Source: SIG588 sp045599305 | GTDB lineage: Bacteria; Bacillota; Clostridia; Oscillospirales; Acutalibacteraceae | Assembly: GCA_045599305.1 (NCBI GenBank) | Contig: JAZRVU010000025.1 | Coordinates: 1 to 5,368, forward strand | Direction of reading: 5' to 3' | DNA: 5,368 nt | In this document: in pieces, positions 1 to 4,962 of the stretch | Layout of the letters: each line of letters opens with the position of its first letter | Position numbering within the stretch: the first letter of the stretch is position 1 | Position numbers and translations under genes: made by a program | The notes under the pieces: generated by a model | Told to the model about the DNA's origin: nothing | Database searches by the model: none | Seen by the model: only the letters and a program-made list of their open reading frames with translations

Positions 1-74
1 TGGCTGGGATGGGTGGAGTTGAACCACCACGCACGGAGTCAAAGTCCGTTGTCCTACCGCTAGACTACACCCCA
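1..74 (-). tRNA. tRNA-Gln (anticodon TTG)
   Basis: The minus strand folds into a complete 74-nt cloverleaf. It has a 7-bp acceptor stem (TGGGGTG with CATCCCA, one G-T wobble), a D arm GTCT/GGAC and an anticodon arm ACGGA-CTTTGAC-TCCGT that presents TTG. The T arm is GGTGG-TTCAACT-CCACC, the discriminator is G, and CCA is encoded at positions 3-1. It should decode CAA and, by wobble, CAG. It is the last tRNA of the cluster inside the window. The gene ends exactly at the window edge, so further tRNAs may follow. It is separated from tRNA-His by a 68-nt spacer containing a strong hairpin, unlike the 7- and 12-nt spacers elsewhere in the cluster. Confidence 0.97.
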
Positions 75-107
75 GAATATATACACCCCGCAGGGGGCTA
101 TTTAGCG

Positions 108-139
108 GAATGAGGACACCGGGTGAGGTGTCCTCATTC
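108..139 (-). repeat. perfect 13-bp inverted repeat (hairpin) between tRNA-His and tRNA-Gln
   Basis: Positions 108-120 (GAATGAGGACACC) and 127-139 (GGTGTCCTCATTC) are exact reverse complements around a 6-base loop. In the tRNA transcript this would form a very stable stem. There is no U tract on either side, so it is not a typical intrinsic terminator. A second small stem, CCCC-GCA-GGGG, lies at 86-96, so most of the spacer is potentially structured. Possible roles are a processing site for the tRNA precursor, a partial transcription brake before tRNA-Gln, or a remnant of a small palindromic repeat. The sequence alone does not decide between them. Confidence 0.85.
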
Positions 140-142
140 AAA

Positions 143-220
143 TGGGGTGGATAATCGGATTCGAACCGATGGTCTCCAGTGCCACAAACTGGCGCGTTAA
201 CCAACTACGCTATATCCACC
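143..220 (-). tRNA. tRNA-His (anticodon GTG), with encoded G-1
   Basis: The minus strand gives a full cloverleaf. Its acceptor is GTGGATA/TATCCAC, the D arm GCGT/ACGC, the anticodon arm CCAGT-TTGTGGC-ACTGG with GTG, and the T arm ATCGG-TTCGAAT-CCGAT. The discriminator is C73 and CCA is encoded at 145-143. The base before G1 is also G (complement of position 220) and can pair with C73. This is the G-1:C73 pair that is the known identity element of bacterial tRNA-His, so 220 is included as the mature 5' end. It lies 7 nt downstream of tRNA-Arg in the same transcript. Confidence 0.97.
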
Positions 221-227
221 ATATGAA

Positions 228-304
228 TGGCGCGCCTGAAGGGACTCGAACCCCTGACCCTCTGCTTAGAAGGCAGATGCTCTATCCAGCTGAGCTACAG
301 GCGC
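228..304 (-). tRNA. tRNA-Arg (anticodon TCT)
   Basis: This is a complete 77-nt cloverleaf on the minus strand. The acceptor GCGCCTG/CAGGCGC is fully paired. The D arm is GCTC/GAGC, the anticodon arm TCTGC-CTTCTAA-GCAGA presents TCT, and the variable loop has five bases (GGGTC). The T arm is AGGGG-TTCGAGT-CCCTT, the discriminator is G, and CCA is encoded at 230-228. It reads AGA and, by wobble, AGG arginine codons. It sits 12 nt after tRNA-Gly and 7 nt before tRNA-His, which indicates one polycistronic precursor. Confidence 0.97.
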
Positions 305-316
305 CTGTTGACAATG

Positions 317-390
317 TGGAGCGGGTGATGGGAATCGAACCCACGCGACCAGCTTGGAAGGCTGGGGTTCTACCATTGAACTACACCCGC
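317..390 (-). tRNA. tRNA-Gly (anticodon TCC)
   Basis: This is a complete 74-nt cloverleaf on the minus strand. The acceptor is GCGGGTG/CACCCGC, the D arm GTTC/GAAC, and the anticodon arm CCAGC-CTTCCAA-GCTGG presents TCC. The T arm is GTGGG-TTCGATT-CCCAT, the discriminator is T, and CCA is encoded at 319-317. It is the first gene of the Gly-Arg-His-Gln cluster, lying about 20 nt downstream of the predicted transcription start from the promoter at 418-447. Confidence 0.97.
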
Positions 391-417
391 GTGGCGTACC
401 GTATCACGGCAACGGTT

Positions 418-447
418 ATCATACCATATCCGCAAGGGGTTTGTCAA
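418..447 (-). promoter_or_regulatory. sigma-A-type promoter of the tRNA cluster
   Basis: On the minus strand a perfect -35 box TTGACA (447-442) is followed, after an 18-nt spacer, by the -10 box TATGAT (423-418). The start site is expected near 410-413, shortly upstream of tRNA-Gly. Near-consensus boxes are typical of stable RNA operons. The promoter lies only 22 bases beyond the stop codon of the upstream protein gene. Confidence 0.9.
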
Positions 448-469
448 GACAAAATATGAAATTCTTTTT

Positions 470-1699
470 TCATTTTTCCTCTTCGCGGCAGAGGATCAGC
501 GTGCGGTAAATATCGTTCACCTGACAGGTGTAGTCCCACATGGCCTCTCCGTCCAGAAACGGCTCCACATATTGCCGCACCCGGCGGGCGTTGGCGAAAA
601 ACAGCTGGGCATTGGCAAAGGTGCTTTCGGAGAATTGCAGTTCCACCGTGTCGGCCCCGTCCGCCACCTGCCGGGCGACCGCTTCGGCGATCAGCGAGCG
701 GTCGTAGGTGCCCAGACACCGGTTTTCCCTGCGGTAATAGTTGGCGGCGGTGGCGGTGCAGGTGTCCACGCCGAGGTTGTCCTCGTCAATGCTGTGGGAG
801 AGCAGGATCTCCTCGGTGGTCAGATTGAAGAAGGTGTGGTGGGTGAGGTCGTCCACGTCGTCCCATGTGACATCCAGATGATAGCCGCGTCCGTCGATCT
901 CCACCAGATCCCACATATGGGAGGCGCCGCCGGTGGCCGTACCGCTGACCAGCGTGCAGCCGATACCCGCCCGGTCGAGCAGGATCTGCATGGCGCGGGC
1001 GTAGCCTTCGCACACGGCACGTCCCTCCACCAGCGCACCGTAGGCGGTGAAGGCGGACGGACGGCGCTGGGCGGGCGCAGGGGAGGCGGCCGTTTCGGTG
1101 TCATAGGTGACGCGGGCGGCCAGCATGTCGTGCAGCAGCAGTTCCTTTTCATAGGCACCGGCGCTTTCCGGCACGGCGGCCAGCAGCTCGGTGATCGTCT
1201 GCTCCAGCACCTCGGCGGCGGCCTGCCGCTCGGCATAGGGCATGGTGAGGGTGAGGCAGAAAATATCGTAATAGTCGATATCGTCCAGCCGGTAGCCCTC
1301 ATAGCTGTAGGTGTTGCCGATGTAGAAGAACTGCGGGTTGTCGTTGGTGAGGGCGTTGAACAGCAGACGTGCCTCGCTGCTGCTGGTCATGGCGACAGGC
1401 AGCTGCACCTTCAGCCCTATGTAATCGGTGGAGCCGTCGGCAGAACGAATACTGATCCATGTGTCGGTGCGACATTCCCGCATGGCGCTGTACACCGCGG
1501 CATACATCTGCTGCATCCGCGGGGACAGACTGCGGTAGCACCGGCGGCCGGCATATTCGGCCGAATAATCGGTATCGGTGGGTGCCGCGGGGGGATCCGG
1601 CTGCTGCCAGCCGGGCAGCGCCCACTGAAAAGAGCAGTCGCCGAGAAGCAATATCACAGCCGCCGATACGGCAGCCACAGCGGCGCGCAGCCGACGCAT
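470..1699 (-). CDS. exported transglutaminase-like (TGc) domain protein
   Basis: The 409-residue product starts with MRRLRAAV, a positively charged end followed by a hydrophobic stretch (residues 5-20). This is a signal peptide or lipoprotein-type anchor ending in LLLGDC with Cys22. A Pro-rich linker follows. The transglutaminase-like core occupies about residues 180-280. Its likely Cys-His-Asp triad is Cys230 in AVCEGYA, His261 in SHMWDLV and Asp276 in HLDVTWDD, in the order and context usual for bacterial TGc proteins. Such proteins may be proteases or cross-linkers; substrate and reaction here are unknown. I chose the ATG at 1699 because AAGGGGGGAG lies 4 nt upstream on the minus strand. 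The in-frame ATG at 1723 has AAGGA directly abutting it and would sit almost at the predicted transcription start. The remaining C-terminal part (about 300-409) is unrecognised. No terminator is visible before the tRNA promoter. Confidence 0.88.
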   Translation of the reverse strand: MRRLRAAVAAVSAAVILLLGDCSFQWALPGWQQPDPPAAPTDTDYSAEYAGRRCYRSLSPRMQQMYAAVYSAMRECRTDTWISIRSADGSTDYIGLKVQLPVAMTSSSEARLLFNALTNDNPQFFYIGNTYSYEGYRLDDIDYYDIFCLTLTMPYAERQAAAEVLEQTITELLAAVPESAGAYEKELLLHDMLAARVTYDTETAASPAPAQRRPSAFTAYGALVEGRAVCEGYARAMQILLDRAGIGCTLVSGTATGGASHMWDLVEIDGRGYHLDVTWDDVDDLTHHTFFNLTTEEILLSHSIDEDNLGVDTCTATAANYYRRENRCLGTYDRSLIAEAVARQVADGADTVELQFSESTFANAQLFFANARRVRQYVEPFLDGEAMWDYTCQVNDIYRTLILCREEEK

Positions 1700-1734
1700 A
1701 TTGCTCCCCCCTTTATAAAACATTCCTTAATAAT

Positions 1735-1763
1735 ATTGTATCACGCAGCCCGCCGATTTTCCA
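1735..1763 (-). promoter_or_regulatory. probable promoter of the transglutaminase-like gene
   Basis: On the minus strand a -10 box TACAAT (1740-1735) is preceded at 17 nt by TGGAAA (1763-1758), which matches 4 of 6 bases of the -35 consensus. Transcription would start near 1728, giving a leader of about 29 nt before the ATG at 1699. The gene therefore need not depend on read-through from the LCP-like gene 115 nt upstream. Confidence 0.6.
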
Positions 1764-1814
1764 TTGAGATATCCGACGATTTTTCGATGGGGCGGCGCGG
1801 CAGAAACTGGTCAA

Positions 1815-2690
1815 TCAGCCGAGAGGCGTTTCGGCCATCTCAAAACGCATGGCATCGCCCACCCCCACGAACTCCCCTTTGGGCGGGCAGAGGACGCTGA
1901 CGTTGCGCTCGTTGTGCCGCGCCAGCGCGTACAGGTCGTCCCGCGCCGCGGCGAACTGCGAGGTGAGGATGTCCGAACGCACCAGATTGATGAGCGTGCC
2001 GAAATCGGTATCCGCTTCGTCAAAGCGGGAGGCGACAAAGTATTGGTCGATGAGGGCGGCCACGATCTCCCCCTGCGCATTGGCGCAGCCGCGCCGCCCG
2101 CTGTGCCAGCCGGTGTAGTGCAGCAGGTCGACCGTCTGCGCGGCCGACAGGGTGCGGGCGCCACTTTTCATGTTCACGGTGCCGGCGGCCGATTCGTAGG
2201 AGATGTTTTCAGGGAGGGTGTAGATCAGGCCGTCACCGAGATAGGTCACATATTTTTGCAGGTTTTGATACGTCAGCACGGCGTAATGGTCGATGTCCAC
2301 GCCCAAAAGGTCACTGATCTGTGCGGTCACGGCGGGTATGCCGTCCATAAGATACATCTCAAAAAGACGGCTCTGCTTCACGCCGACCGTCACCGTCGTT
2401 TCGCGGGGGACGGGGATCACCCGCACCCGGGCGAGAGCGGGCTCGGCCGAAAGCACCACGAACCCCTGCGCGCCGCCGGCCTCCTCCGTGATGAGCAGCA
2501 GCGTGTGGTTTTGCCTGACAGTGGGTACCTCTGTCGGCTGCGGCTGCGGCTCATCTGCCGTGCCGTAATTCTGCTGCCAGAATTCCGATACGCCCCAGAT
2601 CATCACGCCGCCGAAAAGCACCAGAAATACCAGAAACGTGATCAGAAATGCCACGCTGCTTTTCATGCCGCGGCCGGTCTTCCTGGACAT
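1815..2690 (-). CDS. membrane-anchored LytR-CpsA-Psr (LCP)-like protein, divergent
   Basis: The 291-residue product has a short Arg/Lys-rich cytoplasmic tail, one membrane helix (about residues 12-34) and a Pro/Gln linker. An extracytoplasmic domain follows (about 60-220) whose pattern resembles LCP proteins. VIPVPRETTV (residues 92-101) matches the family's IPRDT strand, VDIDHYAVLTY (132-142) matches the IDYYV strand, and a segment with GRRG (198-201) sits where the family has its GRxxRQ element. Known LCP enzymes transfer undecaprenyl-linked wall polymers to peptidoglycan. Several usual acidic residues are changed here: RET instead of RDT, and NHTLLLI where TDTMML is expected. Catalysis is therefore uncertain. 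I chose the ATG at 2690 because AAGGAGG (2703-2697) lies 6 nt before it; the in-frame ATG at 2708 has no such site. The last 65 residues are unrecognised. No clear terminator follows. Confidence 0.8.
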   Translation of the reverse strand: MSRKTGRGMKSSVAFLITFLVFLVLFGGVMIWGVSEFWQQNYGTADEPQPQPTEVPTVRQNHTLLLITEEAGGAQGFVVLSAEPALARVRVIPVPRETTVTVGVKQSRLFEMYLMDGIPAVTAQISDLLGVDIDHYAVLTYQNLQKYVTYLGDGLIYTLPENISYESAAGTVNMKSGARTLSAAQTVDLLHYTGWHSGRRGCANAQGEIVAALIDQYFVASRFDEADTDFGTLINLVRSDILTSQFAAARDDLYALARHNERNVSVLCPPKGEFVGVGDAMRFEMAETPLG

Positions 2691-2696
2691 GGGACC

Positions 2697-2703
2697 CCTC
2701 CTT
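2697..2703 (-). promoter_or_regulatory. ribosome binding site fixing the LCP-like start
   Basis: The minus strand reads AAGGAGG, a perfect Shine-Dalgarno sequence, with a 6-nt spacer to the ATG at 2690. It lies downstream of the alternative in-frame ATG at 2708, which argues against that longer start. Confidence 0.85.
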
Positions 2704-2719
2704 ACCATTTTCTATTATC

Positions 2720-2747
2720 ATTATACCGTTTTTATCGACAAAAACAA
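2720..2747 (-). promoter_or_regulatory. probable promoter of the LCP-like gene
   Basis: A perfect -10 box TATAAT is present on the minus strand at 2725-2720. The best -35 is TTGTTT (2747-2742) at a 16-nt spacing, which keeps only the TTG core. The predicted start is near 2713, which makes the ATG at 2708 nearly leaderless and supports the start at 2690. The palindrome TTACA-GTTT-TGTAA at 2748-2761 lies immediately upstream of the -35 and could bind a regulator. Confidence 0.6.
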
Positions 2748-2748
2748 T

Positions 2749-2903
2749 TACAGTTTTGTAACCATTTGAAAAACGGCGTATGCCATAATCAAAACAAAGA
2801 GGTATCAAGAGAAATCGAAAGAAAACAGCAGAGATACATTTGTAATTTAAACAGTTTCGTAAAAATCAAATAAAATGCAGAATTTCCGTGATAAACAAGC
2901 GAT
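2749..2903. other. AT-rich non-coding part of the divergent LCP/rplM intergenic region
   Basis: The intergenic region 2691-3017 has no credible gene. Its outer parts hold the promoters, ribosome binding sites and rplM leader listed separately. The middle is strikingly A-rich on the plus strand compared with the GC-rich genes around it. It contains a direct repeat, ACAGTTTTGTAA at 2750-2761 and ACAGTTTCGTAA at 2851-2862 (11 of 12 identical, 101 bases apart). A weak extra promoter-like pair, TAAACA (2848-2853) and TAAAAT (2871-2876) with a 17-nt spacer, also points toward rplM. I would not call it a promoter without data. Confidence 0.7.
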
Positions 2904-2926
2904 TTTTCGGTTGACAAACCCGAAAA
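2904..2926. promoter_or_regulatory. inverted repeat centred on the rplM -35 box (possible operator)
   Basis: TTTTCGG (2904-2910) and CCGAAAA (2920-2926) are exact reverse complements. They flank the nine bases that contain the -35 box TTGACA (2911-2916). A repressor bound here would block the promoter. No known operator with this sequence comes to mind, and a 7-bp dyad in AT-rich DNA can arise by chance. Confidence 0.4.
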
Positions 2927-2939
2927 GTTGTGGTATTAT
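2911..2939 (+). promoter_or_regulatory. sigma-A-type promoter of rplM-rpsI
   Basis: A perfect -35 TTGACA (2911-2916) is followed after 17 nt by the -10 TATTAT (2934-2939). Transcription should begin near 2945, leaving a leader of about 70 nt before the rplM start codon, long enough for the two hairpins seen there. Its strength suits a ribosomal protein operon. Confidence 0.92.
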
Positions 2940-2950
2940 CATACAGCATC

Positions 2951-2995
2951 AAGGGCAAGACTGCCCGCCTGCACCGCCTGACGGTGTAAGGAGAA
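2951..2995 (+). promoter_or_regulatory. rplM mRNA leader, candidate L13 autoregulatory leader
   Basis: The 5' UTR contains two adjacent hairpins. The first is GGGCA-AGAC-TGCCC (2953-2966). The second is CACCG-CCTGA-CGGTG (2972-2986), which can gain a further G-U pair at its base. A purine-rich TAAGGAGA (2987-2994) follows at once. A structured leader that is presumed to let L13 control its own operon is known upstream of rplM-rpsI in low-GC Gram-positive bacteria. Position and shape fit that class. I cannot align it to the family model here, so membership is inferred. Confidence 0.55.
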
Positions 2996-3017
2996 TCAAT
3001 ACAAGGAGGAATATCCC

Positions 3018-3446
3018 ATGTCCACTTATATGGAAAAGGCCGGTCAGGTCGAGCGCAAATGGTATGTGATCGACGCCGCCGGCAAGCCGCTGGGTCGCGT
3101 GGCCGTTCAGGCTGCCGTGCTGCTTCGCGGTAAGCATAAGCCCACCTTCACCCCCCATGTCGATTGCGGTGACCATGTCATCATCATCAACTGCGGCAAA
3201 GCTGTCCTCACCGGCAACAAGCTCGAGAAGAAGATGTGGTACCGTCACACCGGCTGGATCGGCGGTCTGAAGGCTACCAAGTACGCCACCCTGATGGAGC
3301 AGCGCCCCGAAAAGGCGATGGAGCTGGCTGTCTGCGGGATGATCCCGGACACCACCATCGGCCGCGAAGCGCGTACCCGTCTGCGTGTCTATGCCGGTGC
3401 TGAGCACAATCATGCCGCTCAGAAGCCGGAAGCGTACGAACTGTAA
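3018..3446 (+). CDS. rplM: 50S ribosomal protein L13
   Basis: The 142-residue product is full length for bacterial L13 and is recognised throughout. Signature parts are KWYVIDAAGKPLGRVA near the N-terminus, HVDCGDHVIIINCGKAVLTGNK in the middle (about 46-68), and WYRHTGWIGGLKATKY (about 74-89). The C-terminal half contains MIPDTTIGREARTRLRVYAGAEHNH. L13 binds 23S rRNA and is an early assembly protein of the large subunit. The start is fixed by AAGGAGG at 3003-3009 with an 8-nt spacer. It is the first gene of an operon with rpsI, which begins 18 nt after its stop, so one mRNA supplies L13 and S9. Expression is probably controlled by the promoter at 2911-2939 and by the structured leader. Confidence 0.99.
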   Translation: MSTYMEKAGQVERKWYVIDAAGKPLGRVAVQAAVLLRGKHKPTFTPHVDCGDHVIIINCGKAVLTGNKLEKKMWYRHTGWIGGLKATKYATLMEQRPEKAMELAVCGMIPDTTIGREARTRLRVYAGAEHNHAAQKPEAYEL

Positions 3447-3464
3447 GGAAGGAGGCTGCACAAC

Positions 3465-3869
3465 ATGGATTTTAATGCGAGACCGTATTTTTACGGCACC
3501 GGTAGAAGAAAGAAGTCCGTCGCCCGCGTTCGCCTGTATGCCGGTACCGGCAAGGTGACCGTGAACGATCGTGATATCGACGAGTATTTCGGTCTGGAGA
3601 CCCTGAAGCTCATTGTCCGTCAGCCTCTGGCGCTGACCGGCAACGATGAGAAATTCGATGTCGAGTGCCGTGTCGCCGGCGGCGGCGTGGCCGGTCAGGC
3701 CGGTGCGATCCGTCACGGCATCGCCCGCGCCCTGCTGCAGTATGACAGCGAAAATCTGCGTCCGGCTCTGAAAAAGGCCGGTTTCCTCACTCGCGACCCG
3801 AGAATGAAGGAACGCAAGAAGTATGGCCTGCGCGGCGCCCGTCGTGCTCCGCAGTTCAGCAAGCGCTGA
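3465..3869 (+). CDS. rpsI: 30S ribosomal protein S9
   Basis: The 134-residue product matches bacterial S9 over its whole length. It has an N-terminal YGTGRRKKSVARVRL (about 9-23), a central VAGGGVAGQAGAIRHGIARALL (about 70-91) and a basic C-terminus RGARRAPQFSKR. The final Ser-Lys-Arg tail is the family's conserved extension that reaches into the P site and contacts the tRNA anticodon stem-loop. The start ATG has AAGGAGG at 3449-3455, 9 nt upstream. It is the second and last gene of the rplM operon, and transcription ends at the terminator 27 bases beyond its stop. Nothing unusual is seen. Confidence 0.99.
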   Translation: MDFNARPYFYGTGRRKKSVARVRLYAGTGKVTVNDRDIDEYFGLETLKLIVRQPLALTGNDEKFDVECRVAGGGVAGQAGAIRHGIARALLQYDSENLRPALKKAGFLTRDPRMKERKKYGLRGARRAPQFSKR

Positions 3870-3888
3870 ATCGTCTTCGGCTTATTTC

Positions 3889-3929
3889 AAAAAAACGACC
3901 GGAAGGCTTTTGCCTTCCGGTCATTTTTT
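3889..3929. terminator. bidirectional intrinsic terminator between rpsI and the S1-domain gene
   Basis: A perfect 11-bp stem GACCGGAAGGC/GCCTTCCGGTC (3897-3907 and 3912-3922) closes a TTTT loop. On the plus strand it is followed by T6 (3924-3929) and ends the rplM-rpsI transcript. Read on the minus strand the same stem is followed by T7 (complement of 3889-3895), so it also ends the convergent S1-domain gene, whose stop codon is at 3934-3936. Confidence 0.95.
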
Positions 3930-3933
3930 GTGC

Positions 3934-4869
3934 TTATGTTTTTGGGGGATCGAAGACCGTGATCACCCGCTTTTCGCATCCGGCGGGGGAGTATTCCCAC
4001 CGCGGGATGTGGCCGCCGGTGATAAAGTATTTGAGCGGTGAAGCCGGCGCGGGGGTGCTGTCCTGTGTGTCGATGATGACCAGCTTCAGTTTCATGCGGG
4101 CGGGCAGGATGCTTTTGATGTACACCCCTGCCCGCTGACCGGGACGGATCCCCTCCCGCCATTCGGCCAGCCCTGCGAGATTGGGGGTCAGTTCCACGAA
4201 AATGCCGTAGGGCTCCACCGAACGCACCACGCCCGCCACCGTTTCGCCGGCGGCAAACAGGGCGGCGTTTTCCTCCCATGTGCCCAGCAGTTCCCGCTGC
4301 GAGAGGCAGATGCGCCCGTTTTCATTGGAGGTGATCACGCCGAGGATGCGGTCGCCCACCGCAACACGGACGGCCGGGTGGGGAATGCGGCTGACCGAAA
4401 TGCCGGCAATGGGCATGAGTGCGGGCAGTCCGCAACCCACATCGCAGAAGGCGCCGAAGGGCTCCAGCCGCGTGACCCGTGCCGGAATGACATCGCCGCA
4501 TCGCAGGTGATCCAGGTAGTCGCGGCGACAGCGCTCCTGTGCCGCCCGGCGGGAGAGCAGTGCCCGCACCCGCCCGTTTTCCTCGGTCACGGCCTGCACC
4601 GTGAAGCAGACCGGCTTGCTCACGCGGGAGATCAGGGCGATATCCCGTGTGGTGCCTTCCGCGATGCCCATGGCGCCTTCGGCATAGGGGATCACCCCCT
4701 CGCCGCAGGGCAGTTCTACATACAGGTCATGTGCCGCGTCGCAGCGCAGCGCGCGTGCTTCCAATACCGTGCCGGCGAGCATGGCCTCCCGCAGCGCCGC
4801 TGCCGAAGTCAGTGCTGCCCGGTTGCGGGCGGTATCGACCAGTTGTCCCTCGGGTGTATAGGTTGCCAT
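3934..4869 (-). CDS. S1 RNA-binding domain protein (three S1-type domains)
   Basis: The 311-residue product contains three S1-like OB-fold units. Unit 1 spans about residues 26-115 and is degenerate, with YVELPCGEGVIPYAEG. Unit 2 (about 124-194) is a clear S1 domain with GDVIPARVTRLEPFGAFCDVG and ending ICLSQREL. Unit 3 (about 206-267) has VAGVVRSVEPYGIFVELTPNLAGLAEW. A tail with HIPRWEYSPAGCEK is not assigned to any domain. S1 domains bind single-stranded RNA, which suggests a role in translation or RNA metabolism. The protein is much shorter than the six-domain S1 of Proteobacteria and is closer to the short S1-like proteins of Firmicutes, so I give no gene symbol. The ATG at 4869 is chosen because AAAGGA (4883-4878) lies 8 nt upstream; ATGs at 4878 and 4902 lack a well-placed site. 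I found no convincing promoter for it. It is convergent with rpsI across a shared terminator. Confidence 0.87.
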   Translation of the reverse strand: MATYTPEGQLVDTARNRAALTSAAALREAMLAGTVLEARALRCDAAHDLYVELPCGEGVIPYAEGAMGIAEGTTRDIALISRVSKPVCFTVQAVTEENGRVRALLSRRAAQERCRRDYLDHLRCGDVIPARVTRLEPFGAFCDVGCGLPALMPIAGISVSRIPHPAVRVAVGDRILGVITSNENGRICLSQRELLGTWEENAALFAAGETVAGVVRSVEPYGIFVELTPNLAGLAEWREGIRPGQRAGVYIKSILPARMKLKLVIIDTQDSTPAPASPLKYFITGGHIPRWEYSPAGCEKRVITVFDPPKT

Positions 4870-4962
4870 GTTGACCATCCTTTCACGGGGACGCTGTGGC
4901 ATCTCCGTTGTTTTTCATTCATGGCATATCCTATGCGGTGTCGGCGCGGAAAATGAATGCCC

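Noticed and set aside
142..459. Open frame on the plus strand through the tRNA cluster
   Set aside because: It is the translated antisense of three tRNA genes. Such frames are a common false protein call.
1724..1814. Possible terminator after the LCP-like gene
   Set aside because: Only short nested stems (CCGCC/GGCGG and CCAT/ATGG) with a long loop are found, and no T run follows on the minus strand.
572..1900. Long open frame on the plus strand across the transglutaminase-like gene
   Set aside because: It is antisense to a gene with a clear catalytic triad. Its translation is Gly/Val/His-rich low-complexity sequence with no family signature or start signal, as expected for a shadow frame in GC-rich DNA.
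1764..2873. Long open frame on the plus strand across the LCP-like gene
   Set aside because: It is antisense to the LCP-like gene, has no ribosome binding site, and shows no recognisable domain. It runs through the divergent promoter of the real gene.
2848..2876. Second promoter for rplM (TAAACA, 17 nt, TAAAAT)
   Set aside because: The -35 matches only 4 of 6 bases, and such pairs are expected by chance in AT-rich DNA. The promoter at 2911-2939 is sufficient.
2949..3716. Open frame on the minus strand opposite rplM and rpsI
   Set aside because: It is a shadow of two unmistakable ribosomal protein genes and crosses the rplM leader.
4378..4956. Open frame on the plus strand opposite the S1-domain gene
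   Set aside because: It is antisense to clear S1 domains, with no start signals or family match.
4928..4956. Minus-strand promoter for the S1-domain gene (TAGGAT as -10)
   Set aside because: The -10 matches 4 of 6 bases and the best -35 at normal spacing only 3 of 6, which is too weak to call.
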